Assembly: GCF_900114845.1 (NCBI RefSeq)
Contig: NZ_FOUK01000006.1
Location: 320,048-384,047 of the forward strand
Direction: 5' to 3'
DNA length: 64,000 nt
Source of the DNA: Pimelobacter simplex
GTDB lineage: Bacteria > Actinomycetota > Actinomycetes > Propionibacteriales > Nocardioidaceae
Part shown: piece after piece, positions 47,837-55,472 of the stretch
Layout of the letters: each line of letters begins with the position of its first letter
Numbering within the stretch: the first letter of the stretch is position 1
Notes under the pieces: generated by a model
The model's database searches: none
What the model was told of the DNA's origin: nothing
The model's input: only the letters and a program-made list of their open reading frames with translations
Made by a program: the position numbers and the translations under genes

Positions 47837-49031
47837 GGGGCTCCTCCTCGGGATGCAGGGCGAGCACCTCGACCGGGGTGCCCTCGGGGACCAGCCTCCC
47901 GGTTGGCGGTACGACGAGCAACGCGTCGGCCGCCGCCAGCAGGCGCTGGGAGTGCCCGGCGTGCCCGGGCAGCGCCGCGACCCGGCCGTTCTCGACGTGG
48001 CGGGCGGGCAGCAGCACGGTCCGGTCGGAGGCGGTGACGGCCTCGGCGAGCGGGGCGGTGACCGGCTCCCACGCCGTCCCGGCCAGCGTGCGCAGCAGCG
48101 GGACCACGTAGAGCAAGAAGGAGGCGTATGCCGCGATCGGCGTCCCCGGCAGCGTGACGACGGGGACCCGGCGTCCGTCACCGGTGACGAGCGCGCCGCA
48201 GCCCTGCGGCCGGCCGGGCTTCATCGCGACCGGGCCGAACCAGAAGCCGTCGCGCCCGCGCAGCGCCGCCTTGACGACGTCGTGGTCGCCGGCCGAGATG
48301 CCGCCGGTGGTGACGACGACGTCCGCCGCCTCCGCGGCCGCCGCGAGGACGGCGAGGAAGCGGTCCGGGTCGTCGGGCGCCGGACCGAAGCCGGTCGCGT
48401 CCGCGCCCGCCGCCCGGGCGGCAGCCAGGAGCGTCGGGGTGTTGCTGTCGGGGACCTGGCCGCCGACCAGCTCCGCGCCGGTCGAGACGACGGCGAGCCG
48501 CGGGCGCACCCGGACCTCCACCTCGGTCGCGCCGACCGAGGTGAGCAGCCCCAGCCGGGCCGGGCCCAGCCGCGCACCGCCGACCACGGCGACCTCGCCC
48601 GCAGCGACGTCCTCGCCGGCGCGGCGGATGTGCCGGCCGGGCGCGGCGACGCGCTCGATCCGGACCGGGTCGTCGCCGGTGGTCCACTCGAACGGGATGA
48701 CCACGTCGGCGCCGGGCGGCACCTCGGCGCCGGTCATGATCCGGACGGCCGTCCCCTCCTTCAGCGGGACGACCTCGTCGCCCGCCGCGACGACGCCGGA
48801 GACCGGCAGCGCGACCGGCACCTCGACGAGATCGGCGGTCCGGACGGCGAAGCCGTCCATCGCCGAGTGGTCGAAGGGCGGCACGGCGAGCGTCGCCACG
48901 ACGTCCGCGGCGAGCCGGCGGCCGAGCGCGGCCACCAGGGGCACGGTCTCGGTGCCGGCGAGCGGCTCCACTCCGGCCAGGACCCGGGCGCGGTGCTCCG
49001 CGACGGACGGCACCCGAGCGGCGTCAGTCAT
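47829..49031 (-). CDS. moeA: MoeA/gephyrin-like protein (molybdenum insertase or Glp)
   Basis: The 400-residue protein has the MoeA domains in order: the N-terminal region with PPFDHSAMDGFAVRTADLVE, the MoCF-binding fold with VVTTGGISAGDHDVVKAALR and VVTLPGTPIAAYASFLLYVV, and the C-terminal barrel (LPARHVENGRVAALPGHAGH). MoeA inserts molybdenum into molybdopterin. In Corynebacterium the homologue at this place, Glp, instead acts in division with GlpR. The nearby sepX/glpR-like gene makes a division role possible; moaB and moaC point to cofactor synthesis. Both cannot be separated by sequence reading. Confidence 0.9.
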   Translation of the reverse strand: MTDAARVPSVAEHRARVLAGVEPLAGTETVPLVAALGRRLAADVVATLAVPPFDHSAMDGFAVRTADLVEVPVALPVSGVVAAGDEVVPLKEGTAVRIMTGAEVPPGADVVIPFEWTTGDDPVRIERVAAPGRHIRRAGEDVAAGEVAVVGGARLGPARLGLLTSVGATEVEVRVRPRLAVVSTGAELVGGQVPDSNTPTLLAAARAAGADATGFGPAPDDPDRFLAVLAAAAEAADVVVTTGGISAGDHDVVKAALRGRDGFWFGPVAMKPGRPQGCGALVTGDGRRVPVVTLPGTPIAAYASFLLYVVPLLRTLAGTAWEPVTAPLAEAVTASDRTVLLPARHVENGRVAALPGHAGHSQRLLAAADALLVVPPTGRLVPEGTPVEVLALHPEEEPHG

Positions 49032-50421
49032 CCGTCCCGGAGAGCACCTCGCCGGCCGGCACCCGCTGGGCGCCGCGTCCCTCGAGCTCGACCGAGCCGA
49101 CGACCTGCACACCGTGCCCGAAGGTCCAGTCGCCGTCGACCTTGAACGACGACGCCTTGGCCAGCGAGGGCGCACCCTCGGGGAAGCGCTTGTCGAACTC
49201 GCCGACCAGCTTGTAGTGCTCGTCGTCGAGGTCGACGTAGGGAACGTCGGCGGCGACCTGGGTGAGCGCGAAGTCGCCACCGATCTCGTAGACGTCGGAG
49301 CGCAGCACCAGCAGGTCGTTGGTGGTCTTGACCGGGATGAACCGGTCGCGGCCGACCTCGATCAGCCGGGCCCCCTCGAAGACCTCGATCGCCGCGCCCA
49401 TCGCGGTCTCGATCTGGACCACCTCGGGCGAGGAGGGGTCGGCCGGGTCGAGGTGCTTGATGTTGCGGATCAGCGGCAGGCCGAGGATGCCGTCGCGCTC
49501 GTCGAGCTTGGCCTTCATCGCCCGCAGGTCGAACCAGAGGTTGTTGGTCGAGGTGAAGCGGTGCTTCTCGAGGTCGGCCGCGGCGGCCTTGTCGTCGGCG
49601 AGGGTCTGGGCGGTCTCGCGCAGCACGATCCGGCCGTCGGCCTTGCGGCGCGCGAACTGGCCGCCCTTGCGGTCGGAGACCGTGCGGCGGACCGCCTCGA
49701 TAGCGAACGGGGCGCCGCTCTGGGCGAACCAGCCCGCGACGCGCGGGTCGGCGACGGCGCCGAGGTTGTCGGAGTTGGAGACGAAGGCGTAGTGGTAGCC
49801 CTGCTCGATCAGCCGGTCGAGCAGACCGGTGCCGCGCAGCGCGGTGTAGATGTCGCCGTGCCCGGGCGGACACCACTCCAGGTCCGGGTCCTTGGGCCAG
49901 GACGCCGGCGTGAGGTCGGCGGTGAGCAGCTTGGGCTCGCGGTTCTGCAGGAACTCCAGCGGCAGGCCCTCGGTCGCGAGGTCCTCGTAGCGACCGAGCG
50001 CGTGGAGGGTGTCGGAGGAGGTCCGGAACGAGTTCATGAAGATCAGCGGCAGCCGCGCGCCGGTGCGCTGGCGCAGGTGCAGCGCCTGGCGGGCGATGAT
50101 GTCGAGGAACGACAGCCCGCGCCGCACGCACAGCAGCGACTTGGCCCGCTCCATGCCCATCGACGTGCCGAGGCCGCCGTTGAGCTTGATCGCCACCGTC
50201 TTGGCGACCGCGTCGGCCGCGACCTCGTCGGGGACCTCGACGTCGGCGAGGCTCTCGATGTCGACGGGCTCGATGCTCGACTCGGGGATCATCCCGGTCT
50301 CGCCGTGCTCCAGCAGCCGGTAGTAGTGCGCGAAGGTGTCGACGGCGACCGCGTCCACCCCGGCATCGAGCATCTTCGCCCGCGCCTTCTCGAGACCGCC
50401 GCTGCGACCAGTCATACCCAT
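49024..50421 (-). CDS. UTP-glucose-1-phosphate uridylyltransferase, UDPGP (eukaryotic-like) type
   Basis: This 465-residue enzyme makes UDP-glucose. It has the nucleotide-binding motif KLNGGLGTSMGMERAKSLL, the region PLIFMNSFRTSSDT, EWCPPGHGDIYTAL, FVSNSDNLGA and the basic ISMVKTTND-like motif (FIPVKTTNDLLVLRSDVY). These belong to the UDPGP family, not to bacterial GalU, which is about 300 residues long and unrelated in motif. It occupies the galU slot of the mycobacterial cluster. ATG at 50421 is seven bases behind a TACGAT box (leaderless); ATG at 50415 with GGGAG upstream is equally plausible. Confidence 0.92.
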   Translation of the reverse strand: MGMTGRSGGLEKARAKMLDAGVDAVAVDTFAHYYRLLEHGETGMIPESSIEPVDIESLADVEVPDEVAADAVAKTVAIKLNGGLGTSMGMERAKSLLCVRRGLSFLDIIARQALHLRQRTGARLPLIFMNSFRTSSDTLHALGRYEDLATEGLPLEFLQNREPKLLTADLTPASWPKDPDLEWCPPGHGDIYTALRGTGLLDRLIEQGYHYAFVSNSDNLGAVADPRVAGWFAQSGAPFAIEAVRRTVSDRKGGQFARRKADGRIVLRETAQTLADDKAAAADLEKHRFTSTNNLWFDLRAMKAKLDERDGILGLPLIRNIKHLDPADPSSPEVVQIETAMGAAIEVFEGARLIEVGRDRFIPVKTTNDLLVLRSDVYEIGGDFALTQVAADVPYVDLDDEHYKLVGEFDKRFPEGAPSLAKASSFKVDGDWTFGHGVQVVGSVELEGRGAQRVPAGEVLSGTDD

Positions 50422-50428
50422 ACTCCCG

Positions 50429-50438
50429 ATCGTAGGCT
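50429..50438. promoter_or_regulatory. Overlapping divergent -10 boxes
   Basis: TACGAT on the minus strand (50434-50429) precedes the UDPGP gene by seven bases. TAGGCT on the plus strand (50433-50438) precedes the fthC gene by six. The two hexamers share two bases in a spacer of 23 bases between start codons, so the two promoters should compete. Confidence 0.5.
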
Positions 50439-50444
50439 GGACTG

Positions 50445-51041
50445 GTGACGGCTCCACATCCGTGCCAAGGAGCGGCCAAGACCGCGGTCCGCGACCAGCT
50501 CCTCACCGCGCGCCGGCGGCGCCCCCTGACGGAGGTCGGCGAGGCGGCCCGGGCGCTCGCCGAGCACCTCCTCGGCACCGACGAGGTACGCCGTGCGGCC
50601 ACCGTCGCGGCCTACGTCTCGGTCGGCACCGAGCCCGGCACGACCGCCCTCCTCGACCGCCTCGCCGAGGCCGGCAAGCACGTGCTGCTGCCGGTGCTGC
50701 TGGCGGACAACGACCTCGACTGGGCGCGCTACCACGGGCCCACCTCGCTCGCCCCGGCCCGCCGGGGACTGCTCGAGCCGGTCGGTCCGGCGCTCGGCGT
50801 CGACGCGATCGCCACGGCGGACGTCGTCCTCGTCCCGGGGCTCGCGGCCGCGCCCGACGGACGCCGGCTCGGGCGCGGCGGCGGCTCCTACGACCGCGCG
50901 CTCGCCCGGGTGCCGGTCGGCACCTTCACCTGCGTCCTGCTGTACGACGACGAGCTGCTGCCCGCCGTCCCCGCCGAGCCCCACGACCGGCCGGTCACCG
51001 CTGCCGCGACGCCGGCCGGCGTCGTCCGGTTCACGGCTTGA
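50445..51041 (+). CDS. 5-formyltetrahydrofolate cyclo-ligase
   Basis: The 198-residue enzyme (MTHFS/YgfA family) converts 5-formyl-THF to 5,10-methenyl-THF using ATP. Motifs visible are KTAVRDQLLTARRR near the start, VAAYVSVGTEPGTTALLDRL, VLLPVLLADNDLDWARY and the phosphate-binding RRLGRGGGSYDRAL. The GTG start follows a TAGGCT box directly. The 3' end overlaps the convergent penicillin acylase gene by 11 bases. Confidence 0.94.
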   Translation: MTAPHPCQGAAKTAVRDQLLTARRRRPLTEVGEAARALAEHLLGTDEVRRAATVAAYVSVGTEPGTTALLDRLAEAGKHVLLPVLLADNDLDWARYHGPTSLAPARRGLLEPVGPALGVDAIATADVVLVPGLAAAPDGRRLGRGGGSYDRALARVPVGTFTCVLLYDDELLPAVPAEPHDRPVTAAATPAGVVRFTA

Positions 51042-53661
51042 GCAGCAGGACGTCCTCGCCGGCCTCGTCGACCCGCTTCTCCGAGAACGCCCACGGCAGC
51101 GTCTCGCCGCGCGCCCACAGATCGGTCTGGTCGGTGTAGTTCGGGTGGAAGGCGTGGCCCGAGACGCCGGTCAGGTTGACCCAGCGGGCCGCGTCGAGGT
51201 CGTCGAGTGGCACCACCATCCGCATCGAGGGGGCGGTGGTCACGCCGTAGCCCTCGCGGGCGTCCCAGGACGTCGCGTTGACGAGCGAGCTGCCGCCGCC
51301 GACCTTCCAGCCGCCGCGGTTGAAGAGCCGCTCGACGATGCCGATCCCCGACTCCCCCAGCGTCGCCGAGCGGAGGTCGAGCTGGTGCAGCCCGCCCCAC
51401 GACCACTCGTCGGGGTCCGGGGACTCCAGCGCGGTGAGCTCGTCGCGCGCGGCGATCATCGACGCGCGCAGGATGTCGTTGCGGCGCTCGACCTTGTCGT
51501 CGGTGCTGACGTCGTCCCACCACGACGCGCGCGCCCGCGGCAGCAGCCTCGCCAGCACCGAGAACCAGCGGTCGCCGCCGTCGGGACGCAGGCCCTCGGG
51601 GAGCTCGTCGGCGAACGTGCGGTGCAGCACCTGGCGCCACACCGCGTTGAAGTACGCCGCGGCGGCGCTGTCGGTGCCCTCGCGGAAGTTCCAGGAGCGC
51701 AGCAGCCGCTGGCCCGCCGCGTAGTAGCCGCGCGGCAGGTCCACCTCGAGGAGGTAGGGCGTGAGCACCTCGCCGATGGCGCTCCAGTCGTCGAGCTGGA
51801 TGGCGCTCATCGTGCCGACGCTCAGCTCGTCGTCGGCCGCGAGCAGCTTGCCGATGCGATCGGAGCGGTAGCCCTGGTCCCAGTCGGAGGTGAGGTAGGG
51901 CGCGTAGCGGCCCGGGTCGATCACGGCCTGGTTGGCGGTGGCGATGATCCCCGAGGCGGGGTCGAGCACGTTGGGCAGCTCGTCGTAGGGGATGTAGCGG
52001 CCGGTCCAGTCGGTGTCGCGGCGCCAGCCCGCGGCCGGGAGCCGGCCGTCGTTGCCGGCCCGCCGGATCGGGACCAGACCGGTGGCCTGGTAGCCGATGT
52101 GGCCCTGGGTGTCGGCGTAGACGACGTTCTGGCCGGGGGCGGCGAAGTCCTCGAGCGCCGCGCGGAACTCGGTCCAGTCGCTCGCCCGGTCGAGGGCGAG
52201 CAGCGCGTCGGCGGTGGGGCGCGGGGTCAGCGCGGTCCACGCGAGCGAGATCGCGTGCTCCTCGCCGTCGCCGTCGAGACCCGCCGTGCCGACCTCGCCG
52301 ACCTGGTCGACCAGCCCGTCGTCGGTCAGGTCGACGCCGGCCTCGGCGGCCGAGCTCGCCAGGTCGGAGAGCAGCGGGCCGTGGCTGGTCGAGCGGACGG
52401 TGATCTCGACGTCGTCACCGCCCTTGACCTCGATCGTCTCCTTGCGGAGCGTGAGCGGGAGCTGCTGGCCGTCGTACTGCCAGGTGTCGCCGCGGACCCG
52501 CTCGACGTACAGGTCGGTCACGTCGGGGCCGAGGTTCGTGAACCCCCAGGCGATGTCGCGGTTGTGGCCGATCACCACGCCCGGCACACCGGAGAAGCTG
52601 AAGCCCGCGACGTCGTAGGGGCAGGCCGCCGAGACGGAGCGGCAGTGCAGGCCGACCTGGGTCCACACCCCGGGCAGCGAGATGCCCAGGTGCGGGTCGT
52701 TGGCCAGGATCGGGGCGCCGGTGTCGGTGTGGTCGCCGTCGACGACCCAGGCGTTGCTACCGATGCCGTCCCCCTTGCCGAGCAGCGCCGGGACGCCGTC
52801 GAGCACGGCCCGCACCGACGACAGCGCGCGCACCGCGCCGGGCGCGAGCGGCGGGCGCTGCAGCCGCCGGCCGCCGGTCTCGAGCTCCTGGTCGAACCGG
52901 TCGCCGGCGATCCCGCCCTGCTCGACGATCGGCGCGTGCTGGTCGTAGGGGTACGCCGGGTAGAGGTCGGCCGCGCGCTCCGAGCCCACCACGGCGCTGG
53001 TCAGTGCCCGGCCGATCTCCTCGTCGAGGTTGCCGCGCAGGTCCCAGGCCATCGCCTTGAGCCAGGCGATCGAGTCGACCGCCGTCCACTTCTCGGGCTT
53101 GTAGTCGAGGCCGGTGAGGTCGAGGAGGGTGTACTCCAGCGACATCTCCGAGAGCGACTGGCTCTCCATGTAGGCGTTGACGCCCTGCGCGTAGGCGTCG
53201 AGCGCGCTGCGGGTCGCCGGCTTGAGGAGCGGGAGCTCCTCCTCGGCGACCTGCCGCCAGCCGAGGGTGCGCACCACCAGGTCGCTCTCGAGGCCCGCGT
53301 CGCCGAACAGCTCGGAGAGGCGCCCGGCGGTCGCGTGCCGCCGCACGTCCATCTCGAAGAAGCGGTCCTGGGCGGCCACGAAGCCCTGGGCGAGCATCAG
53401 GTCGTGGGTCGAGTCGGCGTAGATCTGCGGGATGCCGGCGTCGTCGCGCACCACCCGGACCTCACCCTCGAGCCCGTTGAGGGTCAGCTCGCCCGACGTC
53501 TGCGGCCACGACTTGCGCACCAGGACGACCGAGGTGGTCAGGCCCGCCACGAGCGCGAGCACGAGCAGCACCCCCACCACGCTCGCCCAGCGCAGTGCCC
53601 GGGGCCACGGTCGGGGCCTGCTGGTCGTCGCGGCGTCCACGCCGTTGTCTGCCTCCACCAT
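51031..53661 (-). CDS. Penicillin acylase-family Ntn hydrolase
   Basis: The 876-residue protein has an N-terminal membrane helix or uncleaved signal (about 24-50), an alpha-chain region (DDAGIPQIYADSTHDLMLAQ, GFVAAQDRFFEMDVRRH), a spacer, and the beta-chain start at Ser302 in GDGIGSNAWVVDG, the residue that becomes the Ntn nucleophile after self-cleavage. Further typical blocks are APILANDPHLGISLPGVWTQ and GVVIGHNRDIAWGFTN. Such enzymes hydrolyse amides, including penicillins and acyl-homoserine lactones; substrate unknown. ATG at 53661 is chosen because codons before it run through the CIRCE region. Confidence 0.92.
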   Translation of the reverse strand: MVEADNGVDAATTSRPRPWPRALRWASVVGVLLVLALVAGLTTSVVLVRKSWPQTSGELTLNGLEGEVRVVRDDAGIPQIYADSTHDLMLAQGFVAAQDRFFEMDVRRHATAGRLSELFGDAGLESDLVVRTLGWRQVAEEELPLLKPATRSALDAYAQGVNAYMESQSLSEMSLEYTLLDLTGLDYKPEKWTAVDSIAWLKAMAWDLRGNLDEEIGRALTSAVVGSERAADLYPAYPYDQHAPIVEQGGIAGDRFDQELETGGRRLQRPPLAPGAVRALSSVRAVLDGVPALLGKGDGIGSNAWVVDGDHTDTGAPILANDPHLGISLPGVWTQVGLHCRSVSAACPYDVAGFSFSGVPGVVIGHNRDIAWGFTNLGPDVTDLYVERVRGDTWQYDGQQLPLTLRKETIEVKGGDDVEITVRSTSHGPLLSDLASSAAEAGVDLTDDGLVDQVGEVGTAGLDGDGEEHAISLAWTALTPRPTADALLALDRASDWTEFRAALEDFAAPGQNVVYADTQGHIGYQATGLVPIRRAGNDGRLPAAGWRRDTDWTGRYIPYDELPNVLDPASGIIATANQAVIDPGRYAPYLTSDWDQGYRSDRIGKLLAADDELSVGTMSAIQLDDWSAIGEVLTPYLLEVDLPRGYYAAGQRLLRSWNFREGTDSAAAAYFNAVWRQVLHRTFADELPEGLRPDGGDRWFSVLARLLPRARASWWDDVSTDDKVERRNDILRASMIAARDELTALESPDPDEWSWGGLHQLDLRSATLGESGIGIVERLFNRGGWKVGGGSSLVNATSWDAREGYGVTTAPSMRMVVPLDDLDAARWVNLTGVSGHAFHPNYTDQTDLWARGETLPWAFSEKRVDEAGEDVLLLKP

Positions 53662-53702
53662 GGTGACGCCATTGTGCCCGGACGAGGGTGCGTGACGTAG
53701 CA

Positions 53703-53729
53703 TTGGCACTCGAAAGTCGAGAGTGCCAA
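53703..53729. promoter_or_regulatory. CIRCE element (HrcA operator)
   Basis: TTGGCACTC-N9-GAGTGCCAA is a perfect inverted repeat with the nine-base spacer that defines CIRCE (bacterial consensus TTAGCACTC-N9-GAGTGCTAA; in actinobacteria often with GGCACTC/GAGTGCC). It lies 14 bases before the FmdB-family ATG and directly downstream of a TAGCAT -10-like box (53698-53703). HrcA binding would block this promoter until heat shock. It could also affect the divergent acylase gene. Confidence 0.92.
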
Positions 53730-53743
53730 TCCGGAGAACATCG

Positions 53744-54106
53744 ATGCCCACGTACCAGTACCAGTGCACCGAGTGCGGTCACGCCTTCGAGCAGGTCCAG
53801 AGCTTCAGCGACGACGCGCTCACCACGTGCCCGGAGTGCACCGGGCGCCTGCGCAAGCTGTTCAGCTCGGTCGGCGTGGTCTTCAAGGGCTCGGGCTTCT
53901 ACAAGACCGACAGCCGCTCGAGCACCACCGCGTCGGCACCCGCCGCCTCCTCGTCGGGCTCGTCCGGCTCGTCGAGCTCGTCCGGCTCGTCGAGCTCGTC
54001 CGGCTCGTCGAGCTCGTCCGACTCGTCGTCGTCGAGCAGCTCGTCGTCGTCCAGCTCGTCCAGCGCGGGCGGGTCGAGCACCAGCGCGGCGGCCTCGCCC
54101 GCCTGA
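53744..54106 (+). CDS. FmdB-family zinc-ribbon protein with Ser-rich tail (Ruc-like)
   Basis: The 120-residue protein has an N-terminal zinc ribbon with two CxxC pairs (YQCTECGHAFE and TTCPECTGRL), then RKLFSSVGVVFKGSGFYKTD, the FmdB family core. From about residue 60 it is a disordered tail made almost only of Ser, with Gly, Ala and one Asp. Mycobacterial Rv0991c (Ruc), which has the same design, synteny and HrcA control, is a redox-activated chaperone. The CIRCE element in front supports the same stress role here. ATG 53744 has GGAG upstream. Confidence 0.9.
   Translation: MPTYQYQCTECGHAFEQVQSFSDDALTTCPECTGRLRKLFSSVGVVFKGSGFYKTDSRSSTTASAPAASSSGSSGSSSSSGSSSSSGSSSSSDSSSSSSSSSSSSSSAGGSSTSAAASPA
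53957..54054. repeat. Tandem Ser-codon repeat (18-base period, then TCG triplets)
   Basis: Several copies of the unit CTCGTCGAGCTCGTCCGG are followed by further TCG/TCC-rich codons. They encode the Ser-rich tail of the FmdB-like protein. Slippage could change the tail length. Confidence 0.75.
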
Positions 54107-54165
54107 TCCCGGGGCCCTGTGGAGGACGCCGGCACCCGGCGCCGTCCCGGCCTACCGTCGCGGGC

Positions 54166-54810
54166 ATGGACCTGACCGGGCGCCTCGCCCTCACCCGCAC
54201 CACCGTACGACGGCGCCTGCTGCGCCACCGCCGTCTCCTCGCCGCGCTCCTGGTCGCCGGCGCGGCCGTGACCGGCGTGCGGGCGCTGGCCCCACCGGCG
54301 CCGCCGAGCACGCCCGTGCTGGTCGCCGCTCGCGACCTCCCGGCCGGCCAGGTGCTCGGGCGCGGCGACCTGACCACGACCCACCTCGCACGCCAGGACC
54401 GGCCCGCCGGCGCCGTCGAGCCCGCGGGCGCACCGCTCGGGCACGCGCTGGCCGCGCCGCTGCGGCGCGGGGAGCCGCTGACCGACGTCCGGCTGGTCGG
54501 GCCCGGGCTCGCCGCCGGGCAGCCGGCGGACACGGTCGCGGCGCCGGTCCGGCTCGCCGACGCGGGTCAGGCCGCCCTGCTGGCCGCCGGCGACGTCGTC
54601 GACCTGCTCGCGACCGACCCCCGCGGAGGCGGTCCCAGCACGGTGCTCGCCCGCGCGGCGGTGGTGCTCGCCGTCCCCGCGCGCTCGGACTCCGACGACG
54701 GCGCGCTTCCCGGCCGCCTCGTCGTGCTCGCCCTACGCTCGGGCGACGTGTACCACGTCACGGCCGCCTCCGTGGCCGGTTACGTGACTTATACATGGAG
54801 TCGCGGTTAG
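54166..54810 (+). CDS. SAF-domain protein (CpaB/RcpC-like)
   Basis: This 214-residue protein has a basic N-terminus, one membrane helix (about 25-41, LLAALLVAGAAVTGVRAL) and a SAF domain (about 46-110) with VLVAARDLPAGQVLGRGDLT and a following hairpin HALAAPLRRGEPLTDVRLVG. The C-terminal part (LAAGDVVDLLATDPRG) fits the RcpC/CpaB domain of pilus assembly proteins. No pilus genes are in the window, so the role is open. The same gene type occurs in this place in related actinobacteria. Confidence 0.82.
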   Translation: MDLTGRLALTRTTVRRRLLRHRRLLAALLVAGAAVTGVRALAPPAPPSTPVLVAARDLPAGQVLGRGDLTTTHLARQDRPAGAVEPAGAPLGHALAAPLRRGEPLTDVRLVGPGLAAGQPADTVAAPVRLADAGQAALLAAGDVVDLLATDPRGGGPSTVLARAAVVLAVPARSDSDDGALPGRLVVLALRSGDVYHVTAASVAGYVTYTWSRG

Positions 54811-54865
54811 TTTCTTCGGGCCCCCCACCGCCTCCACACAGAAAACCTCGGGAAGAGGAGAGAAA

Positions 54866-55225
54866 ATGTCCGGCTTCAAGAAGTTCCTGCTCCAGGGCAA
54901 CCTGGTCGACCTCGCGGTCGCGTTCATCATCGGCACCGCGTTCGCCGCGGTCGTGAAGACGTTCACCGACATGCTGGTCGCCTTCGTCGCCAAGGCCGGC
55001 GGCGCCAAGGAGGTCGGGAAGATCCTGATCGCCAAGGTCGACGTCGCCCCGTTCATCAACGCCACGATCGCCTTCGTGGTGATGGCCGCGGTCGTCTACT
55101 TCTTCGTCGTCGTGCCCTACACCAAGGCCAAGGAGCGCTTCTTCCCCGACGCGCCCGAGGGCCCGGACGAGCAGCTCCAGCTGCTCACCGAGATCCGCGA
55201 CGCGCTCACCGTCTCGCGCCCCTGA
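54866..55225 (+). CDS. mscL: Large-conductance mechanosensitive channel MscL
   Basis: MscL opens under membrane tension to protect against osmotic downshock. The 119-residue protein has the N-terminal amphipathic helix (MSGFKKFLLQGNLVDLAVAF), TM1 (FIIGTAFAAVVKTFTDMLVA), TM2 (NATIAFVVMAAVVYFFVVVP) and the C-terminal helix bundle. GAGGAGAG precedes the ATG. A TATACA hexamer near the end of the SAF gene may be its -10 box. Confidence 0.97.
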   Translation: MSGFKKFLLQGNLVDLAVAFIIGTAFAAVVKTFTDMLVAFVAKAGGAKEVGKILIAKVDVAPFINATIAFVVMAAVVYFFVVVPYTKAKERFFPDAPEGPDEQLQLLTEIRDALTVSRP

Positions 55226-55230
55226 TCGCC

Positions 55231-55247
55231 CGGCGCCTCAGGCGCCG
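55231..55247 (+). terminator. Possible mscL terminator hairpin
   Basis: CGGCGCC, loop TCA, GGCGCCG forms a seven-base-pair stem six bases after the mscL stop. No clear T-run follows. Confidence 0.45.
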
Positions 55248-55259
55248 CCAGCAAGAACG

Positions 55260-55299
55260 AGTGCCGTCTCACCCGGTCCGACCGTGGTGAGGCGGCACT
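55260..55299. repeat. Inverted repeat at the convergent mscL / small gene end
   Basis: Arms AGTGCCGTCTCACC and GGTGAGGCGGCACT match at 13 of 14 positions with a 12-base loop. The element covers the 3' end of the 67-aa minus-strand gene and could act as a terminator for mscL transcripts. Confidence 0.5.
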
Positions 55300-55472
55300 T
55301 GCGCTCTCAGCCACTGGTCGTTGCCGGCCTCGCGGCCGGCCCGGTCGGCGCGGTCGGCGTCGTCCCGCTCGTCGGAGGTGGTCTCGGGGAGGGTGTCCCC
55401 GAAGACCTCGGCGAGGCGCCGCTTGCGCTCCCAGTCCGACTCCGGACGACGACCGGACGGCTGCTCGCTCAC
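55269..55472 (-). CDS. Small acidic/basic protein, 67 aa, coupled to the LCP gene
   Basis: The GTG at 55472 overlaps the stop of the LCP-family gene (GTGA). The protein contains ESDWERKRRLAEVFGDTLPE and ends with DQWLRAQVPPHHG. It has no membrane helix. The W-rich ends and coupling suggest a real, conserved small gene, function unknown. Confidence 0.65.
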   Translation of the reverse strand: MSEQPSGRRPESDWERKRRLAEVFGDTLPETTSDERDDADRADRAGREAGNDQWLRAQVPPHHGRTG

